A stretch of 64,000 bases of DNA, taken from the NCBI GenBank assembly GCA_019843655.1, contig JACDQD010000002.1:37878333-37942332 (forward strand), written 5' to 3'. The position numbers were made by a program, and so were the translations under genes. This DNA is from Lethocerus indicus (taxonomy: Eukaryota > Arthropoda > Insecta > Hemiptera > Belostomatidae). The notes under the pieces were generated by a model that was not told where the DNA came from, made no database searches, and was given only the letters and a program-made list of their open reading frames with translations. How positions within the stretch are numbered: position 1 is the stretch's first letter; each line of letters opens with the position of its first letter. Below, piece after piece: positions 50,824 to 60,641 of the stretch.

Positions 50824-50992
50824 TTATCCTGTAATAAATCATTCAAATACTGTAGTTTCCGCCTCCGGTTTCTGTACAGTACAAGCGAAGTGGGTGACTG
50901 GGCTACTGAAGACCGGTCGAAACCGGTCTAGAAAAACACCGGCGAGAGAGGAGGCGCAAACTACAGTATTTGAATGATCTATTACAGGATAA
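50824..50992. repeat. 43 bp-arm palindrome with PLE-like centre
   Basis: Arms 50824-50866 and 50950-50992 are inverted repeats with only two mismatches (TTATCCTGTAATAAATC outermost, GTAGTTT near the centre). The 83 bp loop contains a reduced PLE arm (CTACTGAAGACCGGTCGAAA). Confidence 0.9.
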
Positions 50993-51004
50993 AAGACTGT
51001 AATA

Positions 51005-51226
51005 TATTAGGTGTACCCAAAAGTAATCGACAATTTGATGAGATGTATTTTGGTCTTGAGGAGTTCCTCAAGAAGGAGGGGAATTGCGAAAATTTGCCGG
51101 AAAAGTGGCGGCGGATAGTTGTCGATAATATCGGTGAATATATAGTAGATTAATAATTAAAGTTCATTTTTCTGGCAAAATAAAATGAATTCCAGAGTCA
51201 AAATGTTGATTTTGGGTACCCCAAAT
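51005..51226 (+). mobile_element. Internally deleted mariner (220 bp family), complete
   Basis: Ends TTAGGTGTACCCAAAAGTAA and GATTTTGGGTACCCCAAATA. After the left repeat the reading GLEEFLKKEGNCENLPEKW continues in a shifted frame to RRIVVDNIGEYIVD and a TAA. This fixes the family as mariner and the strand as plus. The sequence between the left repeat and the C-terminus is deleted. Confidence 0.85.
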
Positions 51227-51229
51227 AAG

Positions 51230-51520
51230 AAGATTTTGTGTCTCCTCTCTTGCCGGTTTGGTCTTTCGCCAGACCGGTTTCGGCCGCTCGCCATCTTCAG
51301 TAGCAACGGTGTCAGTCACTTTTGGCACCTTGGATGTTTTTCGGGATGTTCCTCACCGCCCACTGTCGCTGTCACTTGGGCCAAAGGGCAGTGACTGACA
51401 CAGCGCTACTGAAGATGGCGAGCGGCCGAAACCCGTCTGGCGAGAGGAGACAGAAAGAAACGCAAGACGAAATTTACGGTATTCCACAATCCCTCGCAGA
51501 CCACAAGACAGGTCTGTTAA
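51230..51520 (-). mobile_element. PLE fold-back copy
   Basis: The left arm lacks the tail. The right arm ends with CGCAGACCACAAGACAGG and GTTAAACTG, the tail. The left (antisense) arm holds an intact core at 51268-51304; the right core has lost bases (GAAACCCGTCTGGCG). Confidence 0.85.
51268..51304 (-). ncRNA. Hammerhead-like core, minus strand
   Basis: Read on the minus strand: GCTA, CTGAAGA, T, GGC-GAGCG-GCC, GAAA, CCGGTC, TGGC. Stem I uses one G-U pair. The palindrome ACCGGT is intact. Confidence 0.45.
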
Positions 51521-51954
51521 ACTGTAATATGTTATATCTGTATGTACAGAAACAGATTTATGTATGGTGTATAGCCTAACAGGGGTGCGGGGCGGGGGGG
51601 GCGGATCGAATCTGGGTCTATTTAAATTAACGATTTTAACGCCCTTAGTTTGCTTACCTCGTTAGTATAACCGGAATGGAGCATCTGGCGCCCTTTTTCC
51701 AAATTTAATGCCGACCGTTTTAGAACTTCTCCTTCTGCCTTTTTTTTTTTTTTTTTATTTTTGCCGACGGTTTTAGAAATCTCCGCCCGAAAAGCCGATC
51801 GAATTGAGAGCGCCTCGCCATTTTCTGAAACGGGGCCGCCGGCTATTCCGGTTTGCAGAAGAAGAAAAAAAGTCTTCTTCTTCTTCTTCTCATCTTCATC
51901 TTCATCTTCATCTTCATCTTGCCCAATTTTTGATCGGTGAAAACGGCCCAATTT
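51521..51954. other. Unassigned sequence with CTT/TCATCT tract
   Basis: No gene was recognised. A (CTT)n and (TCATCT)n run spans about 51874-51919 and makes an artificial D/E-rich open frame. Confidence 0.4.
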
Positions 51955-52076
51955 TGACCCCATTTTAAGGCCTAGCAGTTGGCAGGTTTCAAATTTTGAC
52001 CCATTCCAGGACAAAGGTCACTCTCGACTGGTCTATTGTGTCTGAAGTTCTATTTCTTCTTTTAGCTCCTCCCCAT

Positions 52077-52078
<2 letters not shown>
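51955..52078 (-). repeat. Block shared in inverted form with 39858-39957
   Basis: Reverse complement of the block at 39858, in the same order relative to a TA tract and a 220 bp mariner. Confidence 0.7.

Positions 52079-52129
<51 letters not shown>
52079..52129. repeat. (TA)n microsatellite
   Basis: About 25 TA units between the shared block and a mariner end. Confidence 0.95.
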
Positions 52130-52130
<1 letters not shown>

Positions 52131-52131
<1 letters not shown>

Positions 52132-52323
52132 AGGTGTACCCAAAAGTAATCGACAATTTGATAATATGTATTTTGGTCTTGAGGAGTTCTTCAAGAGGGA
52201 AATCGAAAATTTGCCGGAAAAGCGGCGTCGGAGAGTTGTCCCATAATATCGGTGAATATATAGTAGATTAATAATTAAAATTTTGTTTTTAGCAGAATAA
52301 AATGAATTCCAAAGTCAAAATGT

Positions 52324-52328
<5 letters not shown>
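52131..52328 (+). mobile_element. Internally deleted mariner (220 bp family)
   Basis: Starts TAGGTGTACCCAAAAGTAAT, then GLEEFFKRE codons and GEYIVD plus stop. The right repeat merges into a TA tract after CAAAATGTTGA. Confidence 0.8.

Positions 52329-52373
<45 letters not shown>
52325..52373. repeat. (TA)n microsatellite
   Basis: About 24 TA units. Confidence 0.95.
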
Positions 52374-52376
<3 letters not shown>

Positions 52377-53199
52377 ACATTTTTTATTTCCAAAAATACA
52401 GACTTGAGCAGTACATAGAACTGTTTAAAGCAGGCGTTTGAATGAAATTATTTAAACTATGTATTGACTGTCAAAGAAGAACGTAAAATATGTTATAAAA
52501 TACTTATCAATTTGACAGATGCCTTTCGCTTTGGTCAGAGGGAGGAGAAAAAAAAGAAAGGACTTCAAAAAATTAAAAAAATAATGTCAGTTCAAATCGG
52601 TTACATGTCTGGATTTTATTGTCTCCAAGTAGTACTGTTAATAAAATACAAAAATATTATAGTGAATGTTTTTCTAAAATGTTTAATATATAAGTTATAT
52701 ATATATATATACCTATAATCAACCTATTAGTCTTCACTGATCGGATAATTATATTTAAGAGATGAATATGGTTTGAAACTCTCCCTGATTCCCTGATTTG
52801 ATATATCTTAATGTTCCAGGGCATCATTATTTTTTTTTTTCGATTAATTATTTTTCATGAATAATCAACCCCCCCAATAGCTGTTATCATAGAAAATATC
52901 TTCACTCCATTACAGTCTTAGCACAGTTTAATCTGAATCTCGGGTTGACGAACAGAAACATTTTCTTCCCTATTTTTTTTTATCGGCCACCTGATTCTGT
53001 TATAGTTTAGCAATGGACTCGAAACAATAATCGGTACGCGACAATACAAATAGTTTGTACGGTATCGTTGAAGCATATTCTGTTTAATTAAATTTTTATT
53101 TCTGATAACTCTCCTCCAGTTTTTCTCTGTTTTTAAAACATAAATCATTTCAAAGGCCTGAATTGCAGTCAAGGATATTATTTGTGTGAACTGATATTG

Positions 53200-53240
<41 letters not shown>

Positions 53241-53417
53241 ATTGTTAAAAGAATTGTAATATAACTATTAATAATGCCCATTGATTAAAGAATGTTCAGA
53301 GTTCAAGTATGTTGAATGGGAGGAGCCCCGCGCTTGTAGTTCGTGCAATCAGCCGCTAGATGGCACCGCCATCTTGCTTCCAGTTCATATACTCTCTTCC
53401 ATTAAAATTAACCCTTT
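52374..53417. other. AT-rich unassigned sequence
   Basis: No gene was recognised. A short (TA)n tract lies at 53203-53234 and a CTCF-like motif at 53353. Confidence 0.35.
53353..53367 (+). promoter_or_regulatory. CTCF-like motif
   Basis: CCGCTAGATGGCACC fits the degenerate animal CTCF core CCRSYAGRKGGCRSY at every position. One match of this length can occur by chance or within a repeat. Confidence 0.25.
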
Positions 53418-53649
53418 TTAACCCTTTATGGGCCCTTATAAATTTCAGTTCACAGTCACAATATTAACAGATAATTATAGCTTTTTTGTGTGTGGGATGG
53501 CGCATAAATCTTAATCCTATAACGTTGTCGAGACAAACAATATCAATTTTTTTTTCATTCGCATATATAGGTTTATAATTGTCGATTTTTCGTCCCCCAC
53601 CCCTAATTTTTTTGGATTTAAAATAAAAATTCGGTCCATAGAGGGTTAA
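53418..53649 (+). mobile_element. piggyBac-type MITE, TTAA to TTAA
   Basis: TTAACCCTTTATGGGCCC to GGTCCATAGAGGGTTAA, with the family interior. It is complete. Confidence 0.85.
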
Positions 53650-54196
53650 GTGAACTATTAAGGTTTTTAAATTTTTGTTTATTCCAGTAATTTATTTCAG
53701 ATATTGTCTGTGAATATTTTTATCAGTTAAATATTTAGGAGTTACCCACCGTCGGTAGACAACGCGAATGTCTCCACCTGGTGGAGTACAGGGCATAGTA
53801 TCCTATATATACATTGTAGTAAACAGATTTGAATTATGTGACATTGTAAGGTTAACAAAATTATTGGTGAAAGCGTTCAAAAAGTGCGAATTGTCAATGG
53901 CCCGTCTATGAATTGAACCTTTGGATTTGGCGGCGTCATTGGACAGGATGGAGGGCTGGCTCTCGGGTGTTGCCAGTTTAAATTGTTAATTTAAAACGTT
54001 CAATTTAGCCAATTTATGAAAGGCCCCCCACCCACCCCCAGTTTGTTTAATTGCGTTTCAGGCGACAATTATTTGAGTGGCGCGCAAAAGTGTCCACAGC
54101 GAATTTCACCTGAAGTGCACCTGCTGCTGCACCGAGTGCGGTTTCCCAACCTTTGTTTTTCAACCTTTTCCTTATAGTTTTTTTTTATAGTTCCAA
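53650..54196. other. Unassigned sequence
   Basis: No gene or repeat was recognised. Confidence 0.35.
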
Positions 54197-54503
54197 ACAC
54201 ACCCGTTTTGTGGTCTTCGGAGGGTTCGTGGATCCCCCGTTTCGTCTGTTTCTGTCGGTTTTGTCTTTCGCCAGACCGGGATTTCGGCCGCTCGCCATCT
54301 TCAGTAGCGCTGTGTCAGTCACTTTTGGGCATCCTCAGTGCACTGTGTCACTTGTACTGTGGAAGAAAAGACAGTACAAGTGACAGTGAGGATGCCCCGA
54401 AAAACATCCAAAGTGACTGACACAGCGCTACTGAAGATGGCGAGCGGCCGAAATCCCGGTCCGGCGAAAGACCAAACCGGCGAGAGGAGACAAAATCTAC
54501 GGT
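54197..54503 (+). mobile_element. PLE fold-back copy
   Basis: Left: shortened tail (CCCGTTTTGTGGTCTTCG) and inverted arm. Right: direct arm ending AAATCTACGG. The body (CTTGTACTGTGGAAGAAAAG and its inverted partner) is itself palindromic. The right core is broken (GAAATCCCGGTCCGG). Confidence 0.8.
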
Positions 54504-54596
54504 ATATTTTGTCGATAACCGCCGCCTGCATTTTGGTCACTTTTTAAATTGATATTAATAATTGAGAATTAATATTTCCTCTATATATTTATTCAT

Positions 54597-54829
54597 TCTA
54601 TGGGCCAGTTCTAACTTTCAGTTCATATTTCAATCTATCGAGATTTTACCAAATAATTACAGCTTTTTCCTGAGATGGCGGATAAATCTTAATCCTATAA
54701 CGTTGTCTAAACAACCGATATTAATATTAATTTTTTTTTTCATTAGCATATACAGGTTTATAATTGCTGATTTTTCGTTCCCCCAAATTTTTTGGATTTA
54801 AAATAAAAATTCGGCCCGTAGAGGGTTAA
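54597..54829 (+). mobile_element. piggyBac-type MITE, left TTAA lost
   Basis: TCTATGGGCCAGTTCTAAC to GGCCCGTAGAGGG-TTAA, with the family interior. Confidence 0.8.
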
Positions 54830-55683
54830 TAATTAATAAATTTTCTTTTCGATTATTTCAGTCTGTTGTTTGTACAATTTTTATATTTTATTGTCCCATT
54901 TCCTGTCCAAAAGTGGACGGTCCGATTTTCTTTAATTTTTTTTTTTTTAATTTTTGTTTTCTCTTGTCTGTTTTAGGTAAGAGTCTACCATCCGTCTGTC
55001 TGTAGCTTCTAGCGTTAGCCAGTTGGGGTGAAAAGTAATAATGGCAATTCTCAGGTGGGTTTTATGACTATAATAGTCGGTGGTGGCGGTGGTGGTGGTG
55101 GTGTTTCTTGCCAAAGAACAAACCAATTTTTTTTTTTTTTTTTAAACAAATTTTCAAATTATTCCACTAAACCGTACTTCAAATAGACGTGTCCGTTATA
55201 AATGACCTGTCTATTTTATCGGTTATTGTAAAGTCAATTATTTTTTAATTTTTATTATGTCCATGCCATACTAATTGGCACATCCAACCTATCTATGCGA
55301 TATTGGATATACAATATTTTTTCATTTAATACACGTGGATTATACGAATTGTATAGAAGCTCGTAAACCTCTAGAATCAATTATTGTAGTCTCTTTCCGA
55401 ATTACCCATTCCTTTTATTCTTGATTTACCAATTAAAAAATGGCCCTCACTCGGTTATTTATGAACTCAATAACCGGGCATATGTGGGCACTTTAATATA
55501 AATTCTCGACACAATCATCATCGGTAGGATAATGGGTAAGATATTTCAATATCTCTTCTTATTATTATTCAGTTTGTTCGGCCGCTGAGATGCAAAATAA
55601 GCAACTAATAAGTGCAACATTGTTGTACTGAAGCAATAATTCCTGCAATTCCTGTGCTGCAATTCCTGCAGCGCAATGCAGTG
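54830..55683. other. Unassigned sequence containing a splice-like junction and GGT run
   Basis: No gene was recognised. A GGTGGT tract lies at about 55080-55102. Confidence 0.35.
54956..54986 (+). promoter_or_regulatory. Juxtaposed 3'/5' splice-site-like motif 3
   Basis: TTTTCTCTTGTCTGTTTTAG ends at 54976 and is followed by GTAAGAGTCT. The 14-base stretch TTTTAGGTAAGAGT is identical to that at 28614. Confidence 0.3.
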
Positions 55684-56935
55684 TTACCTGTTTTGTGGTC
55701 TTCTAGGGGTTGGTATACCGTAGATTTCGTGTGTGTTTTTCTGTCTCCTCCCGCCGCTTTTGAGGTCTTCCGCCAGACCGGTTTCGGTTGCTCGCCATCT
55801 TCAGTAGCGTTTTTCGGGCATCCTCACCGCACTGTCTTTTGGTATTTTCTTCTACAGTACAAGTGACAGTGACGGTGTGCAGTGGGAATGGCCGAGAAAC
55901 ATCCAACAACGGCGCCAACAGTGACTAACACCGCGCTACTGAAGACGGCGACTTTCGGCACCTCGGATGTGTTCACGGCATCCTCACTGCACTGTCACCT
56001 GTACTGTCTTTTGGCTCTTCTTCTGCGGTACAAGTGACAGTGACGGTGTGCCGTGGGAGTGGCCGAGGAAACATCAACAACCGTGCCAACAGTGACTAAC
56101 ACCGCGCTACTGAAGACGGCGACTTTCGGCACCTCGGATGTGTTCCGGCAATCCTCACTGCACTGTCACCTGTACTGTCTTTTGGCTCTTCTTCTACAGT
56201 ACAAGTGACAGTGACAGTGTGCAGTGGGGATGGCCGAGAAACATCCAACAACGGTGCCAACAGTGACTAACACCGCGCTACTACTGAAGACGGCGACTTT
56301 CGCCACCTCGGATGTGTTCACGGGCATCCTCACTGCACTGTCACCTGTACTGTCTTTTGGCTCTTCTTCTGCGGTACAAGTGACAGTGACGGTGTGCAGT
56401 GGGAATGGCCGAGAAACATCCAACAACGGTGCCAACAGTGACTAACACCGCGCTACTGAAGACGGCGACTTTCGGCACCTCGGATGTGTTCACGGGCATC
56501 CTCACTGCACTGTCACCTGTACTGTCTTTTGGCTTTTCTTCTACAGTACAAGTGACAGTGACGGTGTGACAGGGATGGCCGAGAAACTACTGAAGACGGC
56601 GATTTTCGGCACCTCGGATGTGTTTCGAGCATCCTCACTGCACTGTCACCTGTACTGTCTTTTGGCTTGTCTTCTACAGTACAAGTGACAGTGACAGTGT
56701 GCAGTGAGAATGGCCGAGAAACTACTGAAGACGGCGACTTTCGGCACCTCGGATGTGTTTCGAGCATCGTCACTGCACACTGTCACTGTCACTTGTACTG
56801 TCTACAGTACAAGTGACAGTGACAGTGTGCAGTGTGGGATGCACGGAAAACATCCAAAGTGAGCGACTGACACTGAGAAGATGGCGAGCGGCCGCGAAAC
56901 CGGTCTGGCGGAAGACCGGAAATCCTTCGGTATCC
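55684..56935 (+). mobile_element. PLE fold-back with tandemly amplified interior
   Basis: Left tail and inverted arm (ACCTGTTTTGTGGTC to CTTCAGTAGCG), then about six tandem units starting with CTACTGAAGACGGCGACTTT at 55936, 56107, 56281, 56453, 56587 and 56722, then a direct arm at 56879-56935. Units are 171-174 bp at first and 134-135 bp later, where a CAACAACGGTGCCAACAGTG segment is deleted. Each unit is itself a partial inverted repeat around CTACAGTACAAGTGACAG. In these units the GAAACCGGTC half of the hammerhead-like core is replaced by CTTTCGGCACC. Confidence 0.85.
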
Positions 56936-57809
56936 CAATTAACGGCCGATCCTTTCGAGAGTCGTCTACGCCGACTGTTTCTCAACGGCGGGCCCTGGCT
57001 AATTGGGCTGGTCGCATAACGCGCATAACTCTCTCACAGGTTGTTTGTCCGGTCACGCGCTCCAGTTTCGGCCGTTTCCTCTTTTCGCCCCCTCCTCCTC
57101 CTCCTCCTCCTCCCCGGTTGAGGAGCAGCAGCAGTAGTGGTAGGGGTCCGGCGCCTCATCCCCTCGTCCTTCCAGTGTTTCCATGGAATAGTCTCTCCCT
57201 ACTCCCGATGGTGCCCGACCTGTTCTACGTTGTGAACGTCCTCTGCAAGTGCGATCCGTGCGGCACTAAGAATGCGGCGGCCCTCGAAGACAGTCAGGTG
57301 AATTTCCACCCCCTAAACGCCAGTTTTTATACGTCCGGCCAAACTCTCATTTATTTTTATGGTCGCGACTAAAATTTTTTTTTCGCTGAACTCTTCAAGG
57401 GGTTGTAGTTCCTAATTTTCAGTCCAGCCGTTTCTTCCGAATTGGAAATATGAAAATATTTCGCTATATTGAAACTAAGGAGGTTTCTTGAATAACCCGA
57501 ATTTACATCTATCGGGTCGGCAACTAAGTCATTGCGGGGGTTTCGTCGTTGGACGTAGATACGGCTCTACTTGTATTTTTACGCACGTTTACGCATCTTC
57601 AAACCAATTCTGAAGTGTTTATTACGCGCCCCAACTATTCTTCGTTCGTACCCACCCGAAGGTGAGAAGAATCCGCAATTATTCAGTTGCCAACCCCTAT
57701 ATTTTCAGCAATCGTTGCACCTGCAATTGAGTTCTATTTGCGATCTATGTCCCTATTCTGCGGGCTACGTGTGCATTTTTATATAGCGAAACACCGGTGA
57801 TAGTGGTTC
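56936..57809. other. Unique GC-richer stretch with candidate exon
   Basis: Non-repeat DNA with CCT and AGC runs (57089-57140). It contains the candidate exon at 57208-57297; nothing else was recognised. Confidence 0.35.
57208..57297 (+). CDS. Candidate short coding exon
   Basis: A 30-codon stretch from an ATG at 57208 (MVPDLFYVVNVLCKCDPCGT onward, ending LEDSQ) stops at CAG with GTGAAT following, a possible 5' splice site. About three quarters of third positions are G or C, much higher than surrounding DNA, and four cysteines fall in a short C-x-C-x2-C-like pattern. The upstream part of the same open frame starts inside a PLE arm and contains a poly-Pro run from (CCT)n, so it is not part of the protein. 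I do not recognise the family; a first exon with a hydrophobic start is one possibility. Confidence 0.25.
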
Positions 57810-58135
57810 AATAACACCTGTTTTGTGGTCAGCGAGGGGTTGTGGAATACCGTCCGTCTCCTCTCTCGCTGGTTCGGTCTTTCGCTAGACCGATTTCGGC
57901 CGCTCGCCGTCTTCAGTAGCGCTGTGTGGGGCATCCTCACTGCCCACTGTCTTTCGGCATTTATACTTATTTATTATACGCTGTCACTGGTCACTTGTAC
58001 GGTAGAAGAAAATACCTGAAGACAGTGCCAAAAGTGACTGACACAGCGCTACTGAAGACGGCGATCGGCCGAAACCGGTCTAGCCAAAGACCAAACCAGC
58101 GAGAGAGGAGACAGAAACATCACGAACCTACAGTA
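57810..58135 (+). mobile_element. PLE fold-back copy
   Basis: Left tail (ACACCTGTTTTGTGGTC) and inverted arm, body, and a direct arm ending CACGAACCTACAG with no tail. GTGATAGTG occurs on both sides but is not exactly at the ends. The right core is intact; the left has A-TCGG-T, which weakens the palindrome. Confidence 0.8.
58048..58084 (+). ncRNA. Hammerhead-like core
   Basis: GCTA, CTGAAGA, C, GGC-GATCG-GCC, GAAA, CCGGTC, TAGC. Here the extra base before stem II is C rather than T. Predicted cleavage follows C58080. Confidence 0.5.
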
Positions 58136-58436
58136 CTAGTGATAGTGATTTACATCCTTTTGTCATAAAAATTGTTGCAACCCTTTCAATTGTTGTAGGA
58201 ATCTAATAAATACCCTCCCTATATTATAATCTGTTTAATGGGCCAACAAAAAATATACCGTATTTTACGTTGTAAACTATATATTTATTATTAGTGATAA
58301 TAATTTTATCACGCCCCAATATGTACGAGGGTGGGGCTACTTAAAGTTAAACGTTTTGCCGCGTCCCTTATCATTTTCATATCATTCCTTATCACAGTCA
58401 GATAGCGCATTACGGAGGCCGTGCGGTCACAGCTCT
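58136..58436. other. Unassigned AT-rich sequence
   Basis: No gene or repeat was recognised. Confidence 0.35.
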
Positions 58437-58692
58437 GTGGGTTTCTCTGTCGGTCTGGTCTTTTGCCAGACAGGGTTTCGGCCGCTCGCCGTCTTCAGTA
58501 GCGAAAAACTCAATGGACAACAAGACACGTGATATATATACGCACGACAACCGCCGCAGTACAAGTGAAAGTGACAGTGCGTTGTCCGAAAAACATCCAA
58601 AGTGCCGACAGTGACTCTAACACACCGCTACTGAAGATGGCGAAAGACCGAACCGGCGATAGGAGAGACAGAAACACCGAAGAACCTGCGGA
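58437..58692. mobile_element. PLE fold-back copy
   Basis: Inverted arm (CTGTCGGTCTGGTCTTTTGC to CTTCAGTAGCG) and direct arm (CGCTACTGAAGATGGCGAAA to GAACCTGCGG). The body includes the ACAAGACACG block seen in other copies. The right core lacks the stem II and GAAA part. Confidence 0.75.
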
Positions 58693-59267
58693 ACTCGTAG
58701 GCAATTGCCGTTTGGGCAACAATGTTCGGGTGCGGTCGTAAGTGGGCTTCCGAAAGCCGAAGATGTTCGGACCGTATTTTATTTTGAAAGTTTTGCACAA
58801 TATCGTCCACCGACGGTGAAAGTTTGCTACGAAGCGACGAGCCCGTCCGATTAGCGCTTTTTTTATTTTCAGCCTCGGAGTCGGGCGAAAGAAAATTCCT
58901 AACTGTTGTCGGTATAAATTTTAAAAAAATAAAAAAAATTTTATTTCCAACTTTCGTGATTCCTCCTCTCGTCTATCGGACGAATCGGTGTGTTATAAAC
59001 TTGCGCCGCACTCAAAGGCGTGCGGAAGCGCTTTTGAAAGTTTTTATTATTGTAAAAAAACGTTTTTTATTTGCTATTTTTTTGCGGTTACGTTTTTTGA
59101 CGGCTTAAATACACGACCGTCCGACACGAACATATTCGTGTTTCAGTTTTATCTAAAGGGAATAGTTTAAATATTATCGCTCTTACAGTATTCCTTTTAC
59201 ACTTTATTACACCCTACGGCTATATTAGTTTCCCGTCAATTCATTGTGCGCTAATTGTTATTAGATG
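58693..59267. other. Unassigned sequence
   Basis: No gene or repeat was recognised. Confidence 0.35.
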
Positions 59268-59665
59268 TACGAGGTCTGTTCAGAATTTATTTATTTACGA
59301 ATATTTTTATTTCCTCCCCTTCTTAAAGTAATCCCCACCAGATATATTATAGACGTTTTTTCCCATCTTCGAAGCGATTCAAAAATTCATTTTTTGTCAT
59401 CTCGTTAAGCTCCGTCTCCGATGCCGTTTTTTTTTATTTATTATTATCGTGTTGTTTTTGGCCCAAAACTTCGCCCACGAGAAGCGGTTCAATTTTTCGG
59501 AACGGGTAAAAATCGAAGACGAACCGAAAAAACGTGCAGGAAAATCGGCTTTAAAAGGCTTTAACCGAAAATTGACGACGGCCGAAATTGTCGGCATAAG
59601 GCTACAAAAAGACCCTAGATTGAATATACTTATTTCGCGATACTTTTGTTACAGACCCCTTTATT
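59268..59665 (-). mobile_element. Mariner 3' end, second copy
   Basis: Shares GAGGTCTGTTCA, CCCCACCAGATAT, CTTCGAAGCGATTC and AAATCGGCTTTAAAAGG blocks with 14893-15465. The minus strand reads RRWEKTSIIYLVG-like, then loses frame. It is more decayed than the first copy. Confidence 0.65.
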
Positions 59666-59939
59666 AAAATTACAAATATTACGCTTCAAGGGTAAAACGG
59701 GCGGTGTAGGAGCTGTTTCTCGGCCCCGCCTTTTAATTGTACTTAATTCGCAATGGGGCCGGCTTATTTCAGTGGGTATTTGTATTGAAAACGCGAAACA
59801 CGCGATTGGAACTTGAGCGGCAGGGGCGTGGGGACTTGTTTCTTAATCCGGGCCAAGTCCTTGGCCCAGAAACGCACTTAGAGACCCGGTCGCCGGTGTC
59901 TCTCACGATATTCGGGACTTGGCGCATTGTTCCCGTCAT
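59666..59939. other. Unassigned sequence
   Basis: No gene or repeat was recognised. Confidence 0.35.
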
Positions 59940-60639
59940 CTATAGACGCTCACTCTGAGCGAACAGCGCCTACAGGCGCTCAGCTATAGATGCTCACTCT
60001 CAGCGAACAGCGCCTACAGGCGCTCAGCTATAGATGCTCACTCTGAGCGAACAGCGCCTACAGGCGCTCAGCTATAGATGCTCACTCTCAGCGAACAGCT
60101 CCTACAGGCGCTCAGCTATAGATGCTCACTCTCAGCGAACAGCGCCTACAGGCGCTCAGCTATAGATGCTCACTCTCAGCGAACAGCGCCTACAGGCGCT
60201 CAGCTATAGATGCTCACTCTCAGCGAACAGCGCCTACAGGCGCTCAGCTATAGATGCTCACTCTCAGCGAACAGCGCCTCTGGGCGCTCAGCTATAGATG
60301 CTCACTCTCAGCGAACAGCGCCTACAGGCGCTCAGCTATAGATGCTCACTCAGCGAACAGCGCCTACAGGCGCTCAGCTATAGATGCTAACTCTCAGCGA
60401 ACAGCGCCTACAGGCGCTCAGCTATAGATGCTCACTCTCAGCGAACAGCGCCTACAGGCGCTCAGCTATAGATGCTCACTCTCAGCGAACAGCGCCTACA
60501 GGCGCTCAGCTATAGATGCTCACTCTCAGCGAACAGCGCCTTTAGGCGCTCAGCTATAGATGCTCACTCTCAGCGAACAGCGCCTACAGGCGCTCAGCTA
60601 TAGATGCTCACTCTCAGCGAACAGCGCCTTTAGGCGCCC
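59940..60639. repeat. 44 bp minisatellite, about 16 units
   Basis: The unit is CTATAGATGCTCACTCTCAG plus CGAACAGCGCCTACAGGCGC plus TCAG. Each unit contains the inverted repeat GCGCC-TACA-GGCGC; variants with TTTA or TCTG in the loop keep the stem, and one unit (near 60096) has a mismatch. The first unit has GACGCT and TCTGAGCG, suggesting an edge. Unit length is not a multiple of three and no long open frame results. Confidence 0.97.
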
Positions 60640-60641
60640 AA

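Noticed and set aside
51622..52014. Acidic DE-repeat ORF on the minus strand
   Set aside because: The D/E and K runs come from (TCATCT)n, (CTT)n and a T run, and part of the frame lies in the repeat block at 51955.
56881..57207. Upstream part of the open frame before the candidate exon as coding
   Set aside because: It begins in a PLE arm (ATGGCGAGCGGCCG) and includes a poly-Pro run from (CCT)n.
45881..60639. The 42 and 44 bp arrays as CRISPR arrays
   Set aside because: They are direct tandem repeats with no unique spacers, in a eukaryotic, transposon-rich setting with no cas genes.
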